This document shows positions 20,490 to 31,898 of a stretch of DNA of 64,000 bases, piece after piece (position 1 is the first letter of the stretch; the number at the start of each line of letters is the position of its first letter). The DNA comes from Saposhnikovia divaricata. Taxonomy: Eukaryota > Streptophyta > Magnoliopsida > Apiales > Apiaceae. Location of the stretch: assembly GCA_036435485.1 (NCBI GenBank), contig CM071598.1, forward strand, positions 110,213,148 through 110,277,147, in the 5' to 3' direction. Position numbers and translations under genes: made by a program. The notes beneath the pieces are model-generated. The model did no database searches and was not told the DNA's origin. It was given only the letters and a program-made list of their open reading frames with translations.

Positions 20490-22099
20490 TTACTTTGATA
20501 GTCTTATAACCCCAACTGTTGCAAGTGACGCAACAAAGATTGCAGCAGCAAATGATGACACGTAAATTCCCATTTCCACTATATAGTGGCTTCCAATTTC
20601 TGCAGAAACATAACAAGTGCAGATGATAAATATCACTCCAAAATAATGAATTCATTATATCCATGAACGACAAGATGCAATTATAATAACATAATGGACA
20701 AAGATTTATCGGTTCTTACAGAGAATTATATAACATGCATCAAAATATAATTGTTTGATAATATGACTAAATTTAGCATTGGCAGACAATGTTATGATTT
20801 TATCTTTTAAGCAGGGGATTCAAAAAAAATTGGATTTTGAATGCTAACTAGAATTGTGTACTGAATACGTATAAGGATAATGTAGACCTGTTAAGGAAGT
20901 TTTAATACTATCATTATATATGCAAATTCAAAAATAGATAGCTAAGTTCATGAGATGGTAATTAAACTCAAGGATCTACATGTGAATCTTCCCTGAATCT
21001 CATTTCTAACCTCTAACTAAACAAGTTGAAGATCATATTTAAAGAAATAAATGTGACCAACCATGGAAAGGGTTGCAGAGCCATCTCCAGCTTTTGCCTG
21101 CACATAATGCGAATAATTAAGAATAGTTCCAATGCTCTTTAAATTATATATATAAAAAGGATTAGCTCTAACTTAGAATTGGATTTCATATCCAGGATCA
21201 AACATGTAGTAAGTATAATATTTCTACATAATCAAAAATGGTCATATACAAATCAATCTAAGGTCCATATTATGTTTTAATTATATTTAAGTGAATCAAT
21301 TCTACAGCAAGAAACTGATATAAACGAAAGAACAGTTCTACATGTAGGAAAATAATTTTACTTCAGTTCCGCCATCTTGTATACGTTTTGTAAGGTATTC
21401 ACACTCTTATGTTGTAAAAGAGTACGGAGGTTTAACCTGATTATGTACATATAGACCATGTTAGGAAATATAACCAAGTTACATTTACTTATCAGAAGAT
21501 CATAAGCACAATGTAGGCTGCTATCTACAACATTTGCCATGTATTTACTTGCCAGATTATTATGAAATAAAAATTCTAAAGTGTTTCCTGGCCCTTTATT
21601 ATATAAAACTGGATATCATACTAAACTACATGTGAACCTACAAACCATCATAAATGCAATCTCATTCGCATAGATAATGTAGTATTAGAAACTTAGGATC
21701 TAGATCAGTAAGTAAACCCACAAATACAAATACTAAAACATGCTTAACAGCTTAAATCAAATGACAGCCAAAAATAGAGCCAACTAGAATGACATGACTC
21801 ACCACATCGAAGTCAGTATGAACAGGTTGCCCCTTGCTTGCTGCCAATGCTGATGCATATTCTTTTACCTACTTGACACAAGAACAAAAATTCTAGTCAT
21901 GACTCATGAGCATGTCCGAAGTAGATTAAAAAATTTTAGCAAGAACGGTTCACAATTTCACACAGAAAACTAGAGTCTAGAGACACATTAATATGGAAGA
22001 AACCTTCCGAGCTTGGGCATTCATTATCTGCTCGGAATTTTCTTTCTGGTACTGAGCAAGCCTTGCTTCAATGGCAGGAACATCTATTCCTTCAACCAT
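20490..22099 (-). CDS. Captured four-exon gene for a 103-aa single-pass membrane protein
   Basis: Exons on the minus strand are 22099-22004, 21868-21803, 21097-21058 and 20599-20490, total 312 bases. The donors are AAG|GTTTCT, GTG|GTGAGT and TTG|GTCACA; the acceptors are AAGTAG|, TGTGCAG| and TTCTGCAG|. Every junction keeps the frame, and no stop occurs before TAA at 20490. The first 54 residues look helical and charged (I-E-A-R-L-A-Q-Y-Q-K-E-N, Q-A-R-K-V-K-E-Y-A-S-A-L-A-A-S-K-G). Residues about 77-99 are one membrane segment, Y-V-S-S-F-A-A-A-I-F-V-A-S-L-A-T-V-G-V, followed by R-L-S-K, as in a tail-anchored protein. An acceptor TTTTACAG 9 bases before the ATG shows a further 5' non-coding exon. 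I do not recognise the family. The position inside a CACTA suggests transduplication of a host gene; whether it is still expressed is unknown. Confidence 0.75.
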
Positions 22100-22702
22100 A
22101 TTTACAACTGTAAAAGAAATGTTAGACATGCGAAAGCATCACATTTGGTTGAATGAGACTAATTGAAGCTAAATTTCTGTTGCATAAAAGACCAACAGAT
22201 TCATGTTCTTGTATTTGGTTCTCTTTACCTGTTCTGTTCATCAAAATTTTTACCTCCACATTCCGGAAACAAGGCTCAACTTTACTAGAATCAGATAGTT
22301 AGATGTACTTTTCGTCGCTATAAAAAATGTAATTAAATGATAACATTAGTACTATTTAAATTAATCACGTATCAAGCTAAATAAATCATCGATAAATTAA
22401 TAATAAAAATTAAAAGAGTAATTAAAATAAACACTTACGAATAACCACATATAGTAAATTACAAATGAAAAAAAACATGCATCTAACACTAACAAAATAC
22501 TACACTTACATATCGAAACAAGTAACAAATAGAAATCCCAAATCCACATTCACGAAAAAATTAATAAAATATACAGACATATACAAACCCAATATATCCG
22601 AATACACTTACATTCATCCACTCAAAATATACATACATATAATAGTATATACATACACACACCCACTAAAAATCGAAAATAAAAATGGGAAGGGAGCAAT
22701 AC

Positions 22703-22727
22703 CTAAAATTGAAGTACAAAACTCAAA
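22703..22727 (-). other. Leader exon end of CACTA 2 (splice donor)
   Basis: On the minus strand the sequence runs from the gypsy B target duplication to AATTTTAG|GTATTG. This would splice to the acceptor before exon 1 of the captured gene at 22109. The other part of the leader is on the far side of gypsy B, from 33316 to about 33650. Confidence 0.5.
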
Positions 22728-23024
22728 GCTGATGTAACACCCCCCAGATCCGGGGTCAGGGAATGGGTCGTTACGGTCTCATAACTTATATATAATACTT
22801 GACTTGAGTCCAAAATCAATAAGTAGCATGCTATGACCCACAATAATAACCACTCACACACACACCGTTATAGTCCCAGAGATGAAATTGAAATAAGTCT
22901 TACATTAAAGGGTTACGAATAAAAGTTATTACAATCCCAAAAGGATAACATCATAAGTTTAAAAGTTTTGCCGTTGATTACATTAATTATACATATAGTT
23001 AAACAGGAAACAAAAGCTGTCTAA

Positions 23025-23117
23025 CTATGCTACCTCAGCAATGGCGGCTAGCATCTCAGCGGGGAGTCCGGTGGGTCGGGTAACCCGCTTGCGCCGAGTG
23101 CGCCTGACGCGAGCCAT
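23025..23117 (-). CDS. Short basic leader ORF in LTR B (30 aa)
   Basis: The ATG at 23117 follows CAGCTAGGACAG. The 30 residues begin M-A-R-V-R-R-T-R-R-K-R-V-T-R-P and end M-L-A-A-I-A-E-V-A. The first part matches the LTR A ORF; the last part matches the array ORF (V-L-A-T-I-P-E-V-V). Codons for shared residues often differ (GCT/GCA, CGC/AGA, GTT/GTG, ACC/ACT). It lies 41 bases after the leader hairpin and about 290 bases before the LTR end, so it should be near the 5' end of the element RNA. Function is unknown. The Arg/Lys content would fit RNA binding or nuclear entry, but that is a guess. Confidence 0.5.
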   Translation of the reverse strand: MARVRRTRRKRVTRPTGLPAEMLAAIAEVA

Positions 23118-23158
23118 CTGTCCTAGCTGTTGTTGCGACATAATATGAACAAAGCAAG

Positions 23159-23176
23159 GGTGAGCGAAAGCCCACC
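23159..23176 (-). promoter_or_regulatory. Leader stem-loop of LTR B
   Basis: On the minus strand GGTGGGC and GCTCACC pair around TTTC, seven pairs with one G-U. It is in the same place as the TGAGC/GCTCA hairpins of the other LTRs. A TATA-like TGTATATATGTA lies upstream at 23201-23215. Confidence 0.5.
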
Positions 23177-23510
23177 AACAATAATATAACTGAACAGTGA
23201 TACATATATACAGCAGTTTAAAATATCCTTTGAAATCATATGCCATGCATTAATGAAGTTATTTCCAGTATAATATAAAGGATGAAGTTACCAGGTAACT
23301 CAAAGTATTTGTTTGTAGAAATATCTGCTACATCAAAAGTAAGCGAGATATTCTCATTGTCATTAAAAAGAGGAACTTGCATGAAAAGATTGCAATTCCG
23401 GTTATGAACACTTTTCCAGCTCTGCCAACAGTAATCATGTTGCAGGAAATAAATAAGTTTGGATGATGAACCAATGATGGAGTATTCACCGCGCCCGCTG
23501 TTCCAATCTT

Positions 23511-23558
23511 GATGATCAGTCGAGATCGTACAGCTCAAATTAGATTTACTACCGGTAG
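23511..23558 (-). promoter_or_regulatory. Conserved LTR box in LTR B
   Basis: CTACCGGTAG at 23549-23558 and CGACTGATCATC (minus strand) at 23522-23511 keep the order seen in the other giant LTRs although the surrounding sequence has diverged. Confidence 0.6.
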
Positions 23559-24079
23559 AAGGAAGAACTGACGGCTTTACTTGTCTACCGCCTTACTAGC
23601 TCTCCCCGGCCAAAGGTTGGGCCAAAGGGGATGGACCGGCGCTACTCGGCCTCTTACACAACTCCTAGTTCAAATAGAATTCATGATTCTGAATGTAACG
23701 TTCGTCCCCCTTTCCCCAAGTATAATACTTGTTGATAAGACTCTACAAAGTAGTCGTATCTAGTTGGAAAGGAAAATTCACCAATAACTTCCAAGCTATT
23801 GCTTGGTAACGAATATCAACTTGTTCCAACAATCTTACCCCTCGAAAGATGAGAAGGTAACCAACGACTTAATAAGTCAATAGCACCCGAGTTGCGAGTG
23901 AAGAGAATACTTTATGACCGGGAAGTCGACAAGATAATTAACATTTTCCAAGTAAGGTTCCCTTATTATTAGGGAGATAGACTCAAAGAAGAATGATGTC
24001 TGAGAACATTTCTTGATATAAGATTATAATAATATGACTCCGAAATATTTTTCGTAATAATCGAAGAAGATAAACCTTA

Positions 24080-24790
24080 TTGAGGTTATTCTAAGTATGG
24101 AATAAATATTCAGAGAATATTTATTGAATTAAAAATATTTGAAGAATATTTAGGAATATGAAAGAATATCTTTAATCAGAGTATTTTTCAAAATAATCCC
24201 TGAAGAAATATCAGGAGAATATTTATTGAATAAATAAATATTTAAATGAATATTCAAAATAATATTCATTAATTAATAAGACCTGAAAGGAATATTTAAG
24301 ATAATATTCATAATTAATTAGGAATTTAAATGAATATTCAAAAAGTAATATTCATTTAATGAATAATATTCTAAATGAACATCAAGTAATATTCATTTAG
24401 TAATCCAAGCCTTAAAGGAATATTCGAGATAATATTCGATAAATAAATCAAGCTTCAGATGAATATTAAAATAATATTCATCAAGTAATTAATATCTTAA
24501 ATGAATATTCAAAAGTAATATTTATTTAATAAAATAATATTCTAAATGAATATCCAGATAATATTCATTTAGTAGTCTCATCTTTAAAAGAATATTCAAA
24601 ATAATAATCGATAATCAATTCGACTCTGAATGAATATTGAAAAATATTATTCGTCGAATGGTTACATTCAAATAATTATTTGAAGTAAGGATCGTTAAAT
24701 AAATAATCTCGAACGAATATTCAAATAATATTCGTCGCCCAAATAATGAAAAATATTTACTTAAATATTTTCCTCCGAGATAATCTCGAT
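24080..24790. repeat. AT-rich wave repeat in LTR B
   Basis: Degenerate units of about 60-70 bp share GAATATTCAAAATAATATTC and TTAAATGAATATTC. The units hold many GAATATTC palindromes. They look like an old tandem expansion inside U3; no coding. Confidence 0.65.
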
Positions 24791-24984
24791 ATATCAAGAA
24801 ATATTGACTCCCGGTCTATATTTGATGAATAAGATGTATACGCCCTTCTATGAGGGTCTTACAATAACCGGCTTATAATTGATACGTTAGCCATCTAATT
24901 TATAAGCCAATAAACAATCAGGGAACAAGCATAACGATGTAACTTGAAAGTAGGCATGCATGCTATGGCATATGTATAACAGAA

Positions 24985-24989
<5 letters not shown>

Positions 24990-25034
<45 letters not shown>
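24990..25034. repeat. (TA)n microsatellite in LTR B
   Basis: About 22 TA units in a row inside the 3' LTR. It is within the part of the LTR deleted from the 5' copy, so the two cannot be compared. Confidence 0.95.
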
Positions 25035-25038
<4 letters not shown>

Positions 25039-27279
25039 ATCACAACAACAGCCTAAAAGAAGGGAATTGAAACTTGCCTGGTAGTCGAGTACGGTGAGGG
25101 GTAGTGGTAGCGGGTCCCGGGTCAGCTTGGTGATCTATAAATAGCCAAGGCATTCGTGATTAATCACTTAACATCTTAAAAGTTAAGTTATACTTAAATC
25201 GAAACACGTTCTCGAGTTATCTCGTTATACCCCTTTTAGTGGATTCCTTTTATCATTGATCCGACCCGACATTCGTTCGTTAATACGACATGTTACTGTA
25301 ATTACTTGGGACATACATAAGTCATACAAGTTCTAAGGTCGATCGTTACGAACCAATATTATACTCCGAGTTTTATCGCCCGTTTTCTAAGTGTTTTACC
25401 GAAGTTATAATAGAGTCGTCTTTTAGGGGTTCGTTCGCGTTTAACCTTGACTCGAATATTTTTAATAAATCGAAAAATGATCCTTTTGATATACGATTTT
25501 CTTTCACACCTTCCTTTTTACCTCTAGTATTTATTTACCAAGATTCGTCATGACTTTACATATTTTACGAGGGTTCAATTTCAGTTACGAACTTTCGTTT
25601 ACGGTAAATCGGTCATAAATCCTAAACCGTAAGTCTGTTTGATTCGATTCTTTTTCCAAAATGATCTACGACTCAAGATCTACAAGGGCATGTTAGATAC
25701 TTGTCCAGTTTCGACCATTAGACCAACTATGATGCACGGTTTTCAATGATTAACGAAATTTCGGCATTATAACGGCTATAATACGAAGGTTCCAAAAATC
25801 ACAATCAACAACCCAAGCCACACCGGGCATCTAAACAACTTATACACATATTAAGCATCTCAACAAGTCCAGAAGCTACTGATCTTAGCATCAAAATCAT
25901 CATGTTAATCAAATCACTAAATCACTAACTAAGCATGCTTATAACATGAACATAATCATAACTAAGCTAGATCCATCAAGAACATGCTTAAAACTCAAAG
26001 TAGATCTAGGGTTTTCAAGTTTTATACCTTCCTTGTAGTATGTACTAGCCTCACAAAGCTTGGTATTGCCCTTGGATAGCCTTAACTTAGCTAGGATCAA
26101 CCATGAAAACACGAAAAACAAAGATTAGTTCTTGAAAACACTATTCATCATCACCTTTGATGATTTATTTAGAAATGAAAGAAAGTGAATTTGGGGCTGA
26201 AATTTCTAGGGGATCTAAGCTATGATATTTAGTACTTACCCTAAAAATTTGAAGATCAAACAATGGTGGGAACCCCCTTTTCTAGCTCCTTGGCCGAGAG
26301 TTTTGAAGAAAAAAAGGAATGGAGAGTGTTTGCTTGGTTTCTTGCTTTTCTTTGTTCAATTATGCATAAAGTGAATTTGGATAGATAATATCTCATCTTA
26401 GTTGTGTTAGTGGATTGTGATGTCATGGATTAGGCAATTAGGAGGGACAAGTGTTGTGTTTTGCATGGTGGAAGACTAACCAAGGGTTTTTGATTTCTAA
26501 GTACTAGTTATGTTCCAATTAATCTAGTTACTTGCTAGTTGCCTAGATATTTATCACTTACTCATGCATGTACCTTGCTTTCCCTGCTTGATTCTGTGTC
26601 CGGTTATTGCCCGTTTCGATTGATCGTTCGTAGGAATATTTCATGGATTTCTAATTAGGGTTTACCGGGAATCTTTCTAATATTAATACTATCATTCTCC
26701 ATCTTTCTTTCTAACTTTTCAATTTATATTCCTTAAATCCATTCGTTAAATACTTAAGGCTATCAGTGTCCAGGGAACTCTCGGAGAAAATAAAAGTGCG
26801 GTTTTTCAGAATCCGACAGCTTTTTCATACACTTATTTTCCCCCTGGATCACTAATACGAACTCGGAAATCCGTTCCGAATACTTCTATATAGTGTCGTC
26901 TCATATTATTCTATACTCCCACCAAAACAATATTCATTCTTTATTCTTTACTTATTCTCTTAGGGTTGTACAATTGTCCGTATTCTCTTTCGATCGTTCC
27001 TTAACCTTTTTACGGAACTACTGGATTAATCATTATCGATCTGGATCACATGAGAATATTCTCCTGCTTGGAATTGCCATATCTTATTCCCTTAGGAGAT
27101 AGATTATTCTTACCTATGTTGTCACCCTTTAGCATTCTTCAAGACATAGAAATAATAAAGTCGAATTCCATTCATTCTTTCCAAATATCAACTATTACAT
27201 TGTAGCCGTAACCACTATTCATTCTTACATCATTAAATACATAAAAGTTTTAATTCCACCCAAAATCTGGGTTCTTACA

Positions 27280-27298
27280 GTCTCCCCTCCTTAAAAGG
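27280..27298 (-). other. Polypurine tract of gypsy B
   Basis: On the minus strand CCTTTTAAGGAGGGGAGAC directly precedes the LTR start. The array element has CCTTTTAAGGGGGGAAGAC at the same place, and GATTCCGGGACGGAATCC lies upstream in both, so the two elements share an ancestor. Confidence 0.9.
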
Positions 27299-27303
27299 AT
27301 TCC

Positions 27304-30300
27304 GTCCCGGAATCAGTTTGAAAACAAGTGGGGGTACTTCTCTTGCATTGCGCTTTAAAGTTCCCAGGTTGATTCTTCTAGCTGAATGACCTTGTTTCGG
27401 AGCACTTGTTCTTTTCGGTCTATGATTTCCATAGGTTGCTCTACATAGGTCAAGTTTGGTTGCATGTCCACTTGCTCATACTCTAAAATATGCTTGGCAT
27501 CCGGATTATACTTCCTCAGCATCGAAACATGGAACACATTGTGCACCTGCTGTAGATTCGGGGGCAATGCCAGCTCATAAGCTAGTTCCCCAATCCGTCT
27601 CAAGATCTCGAATGGCCCAATGTATCTGGGACTCAGTTTTCCCTTCTTCCCAAATCTCATTAAACCTTTCCAAGGTGACACTTTCAAGAACACTAGGTCC
27701 CCTACTTCGTATTCTTTGCCTTTCCGAGCTAAGTCGGCATATTTCTTTTGTCGATCCTGGGCTGCTACCAACCGTCCTCTGATTAGATCTACTGCATCTT
27801 TAGTTCGTTGGACCACTTCGGGCCCGAGCATCTTTCGCTCTCCAACTTCATCCCAATACAAGGGAGATCGACATTTTCTTCCATAAAGGGCCTCATAAGG
27901 TGGCATCCCAATGCTTGAATGATAACTGTTGTTGTAGGAGAACTCAATCAATGGCAAGTGATCATCCCAATTTCCTTTGAAGTCTATCGCGCAGACTCTC
28001 AACATATCCTCTAGCGTTTGGATGGTCCTTTCACTTTGCCCATCTGTCTGGGGGTGGTAGGCTGTGCTCATGTTCAGCCGGGTCCCTACACATTCTTGAA
28101 AACTTCTCCAAAACCTGGAGTTAAATCTAGGATCTCGATCAGATACTATTGCGACTAGGACTCCATGTCGCGCCACTATCTCTTTTAAGTAGATGTCCAC
28201 TAGTCTGTCGACCGTGTACCTTTCGTTGATCGGGAGAAAGTGGGCTGACTTCGTCAGTCGATCTACAATTACCCATATGGCGTCATGATTATCCTTGGTC
28301 CTTGGTAAACCTACTACGAAATCCATGGCTATGTGTTCCCATTTCCATTCTGGAATCTCTAAGGGATGTAGAAGTCCACTGGGCTTCTGGTGCTCTGCTT
28401 TCACTCGTTGGCAGGTCAAGCATCTGCTTACCCATTCTGCTACATCCTTTTCATTGTTGGGCCACCAGTAATACTCCTTCAAATCCCTATACATTTTGGT
28501 GCTACCGGGGTGCACTGAGTATCTTGAGTTGTGTGCCTCATTTAAAATCTCATCCTTGAGTTCCTGAACGTTTGGGATCCATATCCTGTACGTGTACCTC
28601 ATGATCCATTCCTTGTCTCTTTCACACTTAATTTCTTCCCCGGTCATTATCTCTTCTGTGGAGTTCTCTTCTTCCTCTATCATCCGTTCCTGGCACAGTT
28701 TAATCTTTTCTAACAATGGAGGTTGGATTCTAATTTCCATCAACTTTTCTTGGCCCTCTCCAGGTAACTTAACCTCAATTTCTAACTTCTCAAAATCTTT
28801 CACTAGCTCTTCCTCTGAAGTTATCATCTTGAGCTTCTCTTTCCTACTAAGGGCATCAGCCACCACATTGGCTTTGCCCGGGTGATAACGAATTTCACAG
28901 TCGTAATCCTTGATTAACTCTAACCATCTCCTCTGGCGCATGTTAAGCTCTTTCTGAGTGAAAATGTACTTGAGGCTCTTATGGTCAGTGTAAATCTCGC
29001 ACTTTTCCCCATACAAGTAGTGTCTCCAAATCTTTAAAGCGAAGACTATGGCTGCTAGTTCTAGATCATGGGTGGGATATCTGACCTCATAATCCTTCAA
29101 TTGCCTAGACGCATACGCTATTACCTTACTGTGCTGCATAAGCACGCATCCCAGTCCTTTATGCGAAGCATCACTGTAAATCACGAAATCTCCTTTTCCA
29201 TCAGGTAATGCCAGCACTAGGGCTGTCACCAACCTCTTTTTAACTCGTGGAAACTCTTCTCGCATTTTTCAGTCCATTCAAATTTCTCGGTTTTGCGGGT
29301 AAGTCGAGTTAATGGAGCTGCAATTTTCGCAAAGTCTTGGACAAATCTCCTGTAATATTCGGCCAGTCCGATGAAACTCCTCACCTCGGTTGGAGTAGTT
29401 GGCCGTTCCCAGTTTGAAACTGCTTCTATCTTGGAGGGGTCAACCAACACTCCTTCTCTATTGATCACGTGCCCTAAGAATTGTACTTCATTTTTCCAAA
29501 ACTCACACTTGGAGAACTTGGCATATAACTGCTCCTTCCTGAGTATTTCTAAGGTTATCCTTAAATGTTCAGCGTGTTCTGCCTCTGTCTTTGAGTAGAT
29601 GAAAATATCATCAATGAAGACTATCACGAATTTGTCCAAATATTCCTTGAACACTCTATTCATTAGGTCCATGAAGGCTGCTGGGGCATTGGTCAATCCA
29701 AATGACATTACCAAGAACTCATAATGTCCATATCTGGTACGGAATGCAGTCTTCGGGATATCTTCAGGTTTGATCTTCAGTTGGTGATATCCCGTTCTCA
29801 TATCAATCTTAGAGAAGTATTCAGCGCCTCTTAGCTGGTCAAACAAATCGTCTATCCTGGGCAATGGATATTTATTCTTTATGGTTAGCTTGTTCAACTC
29901 TCTGTAGTCGATGCATAACCTCATGCTCCCATCCTTTTTCTTAACAAACAACACTGGTGCGCCCCAAGGCGACACACTGGGCCTTATCATGCCCTTATCC
30001 AACAATTCCTGTAACTGTTTAGCTAGCTCCTTCATTTCTACTGGGGCTAATCGGTACGAGGCCTTCGAAACCGGTGCCGTCCCCGGGGCTAACTCGATGG
30101 CAAACTCAATTACCTTATCAGGTGGTAGTCCGGGAAGATCTTGTGGGAACACGTCCTCGAACTCATTAACTACCGGAATGTCTTGCAATCTTGGCGCTTC
30201 CTTCTGAGTGTCTATAACGTAAGCTAAATAAGCCTCGTTCCCTTTTCGTAACAATCTCTTGGTTTGCGCCATGGTCAGAATTTTCTGGGTCCGTCGCATC

Positions 30301-30890
30301 CCTTTAAACACTATTTCTTTCTTCCCTGGGGTTTTCAACTTAACCTTTTTCCCTTTACAATCTATTTGTGCATTATTGCGAGACAACCAATCCATACCCA
30401 AAATGACATCGAATTCCCCTAGCTTAAAAGGAATTAAATCGACATAGAAGGATCGTCCTCCTATTTCTAGCTTACAATCGGGGTGAATTTGATTAACCGG
30501 TACGATTTCCTGATTAGCTATTTCTACTTGTAAGGAATGTCTTAGTTGCTGGGTTTTAAGTTTCAATTTATGCGCAAAATCTCTAGATATAAAAGACTTA
30601 GTTGCTCCTGAATCAAATAAGACATTTGCACTGACTGAATTGAGAGAAAATGTACCTGCTATCACATCCGTGTCCCTCACGGCATCTTGTACTGACATAT
30701 TAAAAGTCCTAGCAGTTGGTGGCCTATTTGAGGCAGCCTTGCTTGCCCCTGATGCTGCTGGTTTGTTCCTTGGGCAATCCTTCCTCATGTGCCCTCGCTG
30801 TCCGCACTGGAAACATGTTGTGCTGTTAGGGATGACCGTGGTGCAAGAGGTAGCATAGTGCCCAGCTCGCCCACACTTATAACAGTTTAT
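27304..30890 (-). pseudogene. pol: pol of gypsy B: zinc knuckles, protease, RT, RNase H, integrase, chromodomain remnant
   Basis: This is nearly intact. Two CCHC knuckles (C-Y-K-C-G-R-A-G-H and C-F-Q-C-G-Q-R-G-H) are at about 30780-30880. Protease has F-D-S-G-A-T-K-S-F near 30600; RT has D-Y-R-E-L-N-K, F-S-K-I-D and F-I-D-D near 29600. RNase H starts F-V-I-Y-S-D-A-S and ends H-P-G-K-A-N-V-V-A-D-A-L. Integrase has an H-H-C-C finger near 28400-28530, the D-D-E region (M-D-F-V-V-G-L-P, I-V-S-D-R-D-P) and a GPY/F module. Breaks: a one-base loss in an A-run at about 29240, between RT and RNase H; TAA at 27355 in the chromodomain end (W-E-L-stop-S-A-M-Q); and about ten residues missing from the chromodomain core. 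The protein would copy element RNA and insert it, with the chromodomain guiding it to heterochromatin. Confidence 0.93.
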
Positions 30891-31898
30891 CTACTTCAGG
30901 TTGCACACCCCAGAATGCCTCTTCCCACAAGTAGCACACAATGGTAATGGGGGTCGAGAAGGGTTGGAACGGGACATTCCTGATTGATGGCCGCCCTGGC
31001 TCACACTTACACTCGCAGATGGTTTAAACCCTACGTTCCTCCTAGGTAGGGAAACCGCTCCTCGATTAAACTTGGTTGGGGGTTTTCCTCCAGTGGATCC
31101 TTCGCCCATACTAACATGCTTTCTCTTTATCCCCCCTTTCTCTCTCTCTCTCTCTGCATCTAATCACTACCAGCCTCCACAATGGTTGCCTTCTGCACCA
31201 AGGTGGCATAATCTGTAATCTCTAAAACGGCCACTCTGTTCTGAATCCATTGTTTCAACCCCTGTTGAAACCTGTTAGCTTTCTTTTCTTCTGTGTCTAC
31301 AAACTCTGGCACAAATCTCGACAGCTCAGTAAATTTGGCCTCATAGTCAGCCACTGACATATTGTTCTGTTTCAGTTCCAAAAACTTAAGTTCCATCTGG
31401 GTTTTCATGAACTTTAGGAAGTACTTCTCCAGGAATAGTTGTTTGAACCTTTCCCAGGCTACGACAGCATCAGTCTCCACGTTCTTCTTGGCTTCCCACC
31501 AATAATTGGCCTCTCCCTTTAGTAGGTAAGTAGCAAAAACAGTCTTCTGAGCCTCATTGATACTCAGAATCTCGAAAGATTTTTCCATTTCCTTGATCCA
31601 GACCCTCGCCTCAACGGGATCAGCCGATCCGTGGAACTCTGGGGGCTTAAGGGACTTAAAGGCCCTAAAGGAATTTGCCACTGATGTGTTGTTGCCTGGT
31701 GGTGGTTGGGGGTATTGGTTAAAATTCTGCCTAAGTAGATCCATAAACTGGCCCATGAGGTCTCCGCCCTGGTTCTCCCCTTCCTGCCCTACTTCAGTTT
31801 CTCCACCCTCTATTTCCCCCTCAAATTCTTCAGAGTACATGGGTTCATCCTCTGCTCCATACTGGGAATCTTCTTGCTCATTATAGTCCTGATCTTGT
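30891..31898 (-). pseudogene. gag: gag of gypsy B, N-terminus deleted
   Basis: The frame is open from the LTR junction (31898) down to TAG at 31160. The capsid core is visible: F-R-A-F-K-S-L-K-P-P-E-F-H-G, W-I-K-E-M-E-K-S-F, Y-L-L-K-G-E-A-N-Y-W-W, F-L-E-K-Y-F and F-L-E-L-K-Q. After the TAG a (GA)n run at 31140-31157 shifts the frame; a second piece continues from about 31109 to TAG 30891, and the zinc knuckles follow in the same frame. So gag has two stops and one microsatellite frameshift. It formed the particle shell. The missing first residues were lost with the primer site. Confidence 0.9.

Larger units (their letters stand above)
22733..27279 (-). mobile_element. 3' LTR of gypsy B (4547 bp)
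   Basis: It is bounded by the target duplication on the left and by the polypurine tract at 27280 on the right. In element orientation it begins TGTAAGAACCC and ends GGGGTGTTACA. Inside lie the CTACCGGTAG box (23549-23558), the leader hairpin (23159-23176), the short ORF (23025-23117), an AT-rich wave repeat (24100-24800) and a (TA)n run. No other gene is seen. Confidence 0.95.

Noticed and set aside
20380..20673. 97-codon minus-strand ORF rich in Cys
   Set aside because: It is the wrong frame of exon 4 of the captured gene; the spliced frame gives a coherent membrane segment.
24615..24797. Small ORFs in the AT-rich wave repeat of LTR B
   Set aside because: Low-complexity translation with no conservation.
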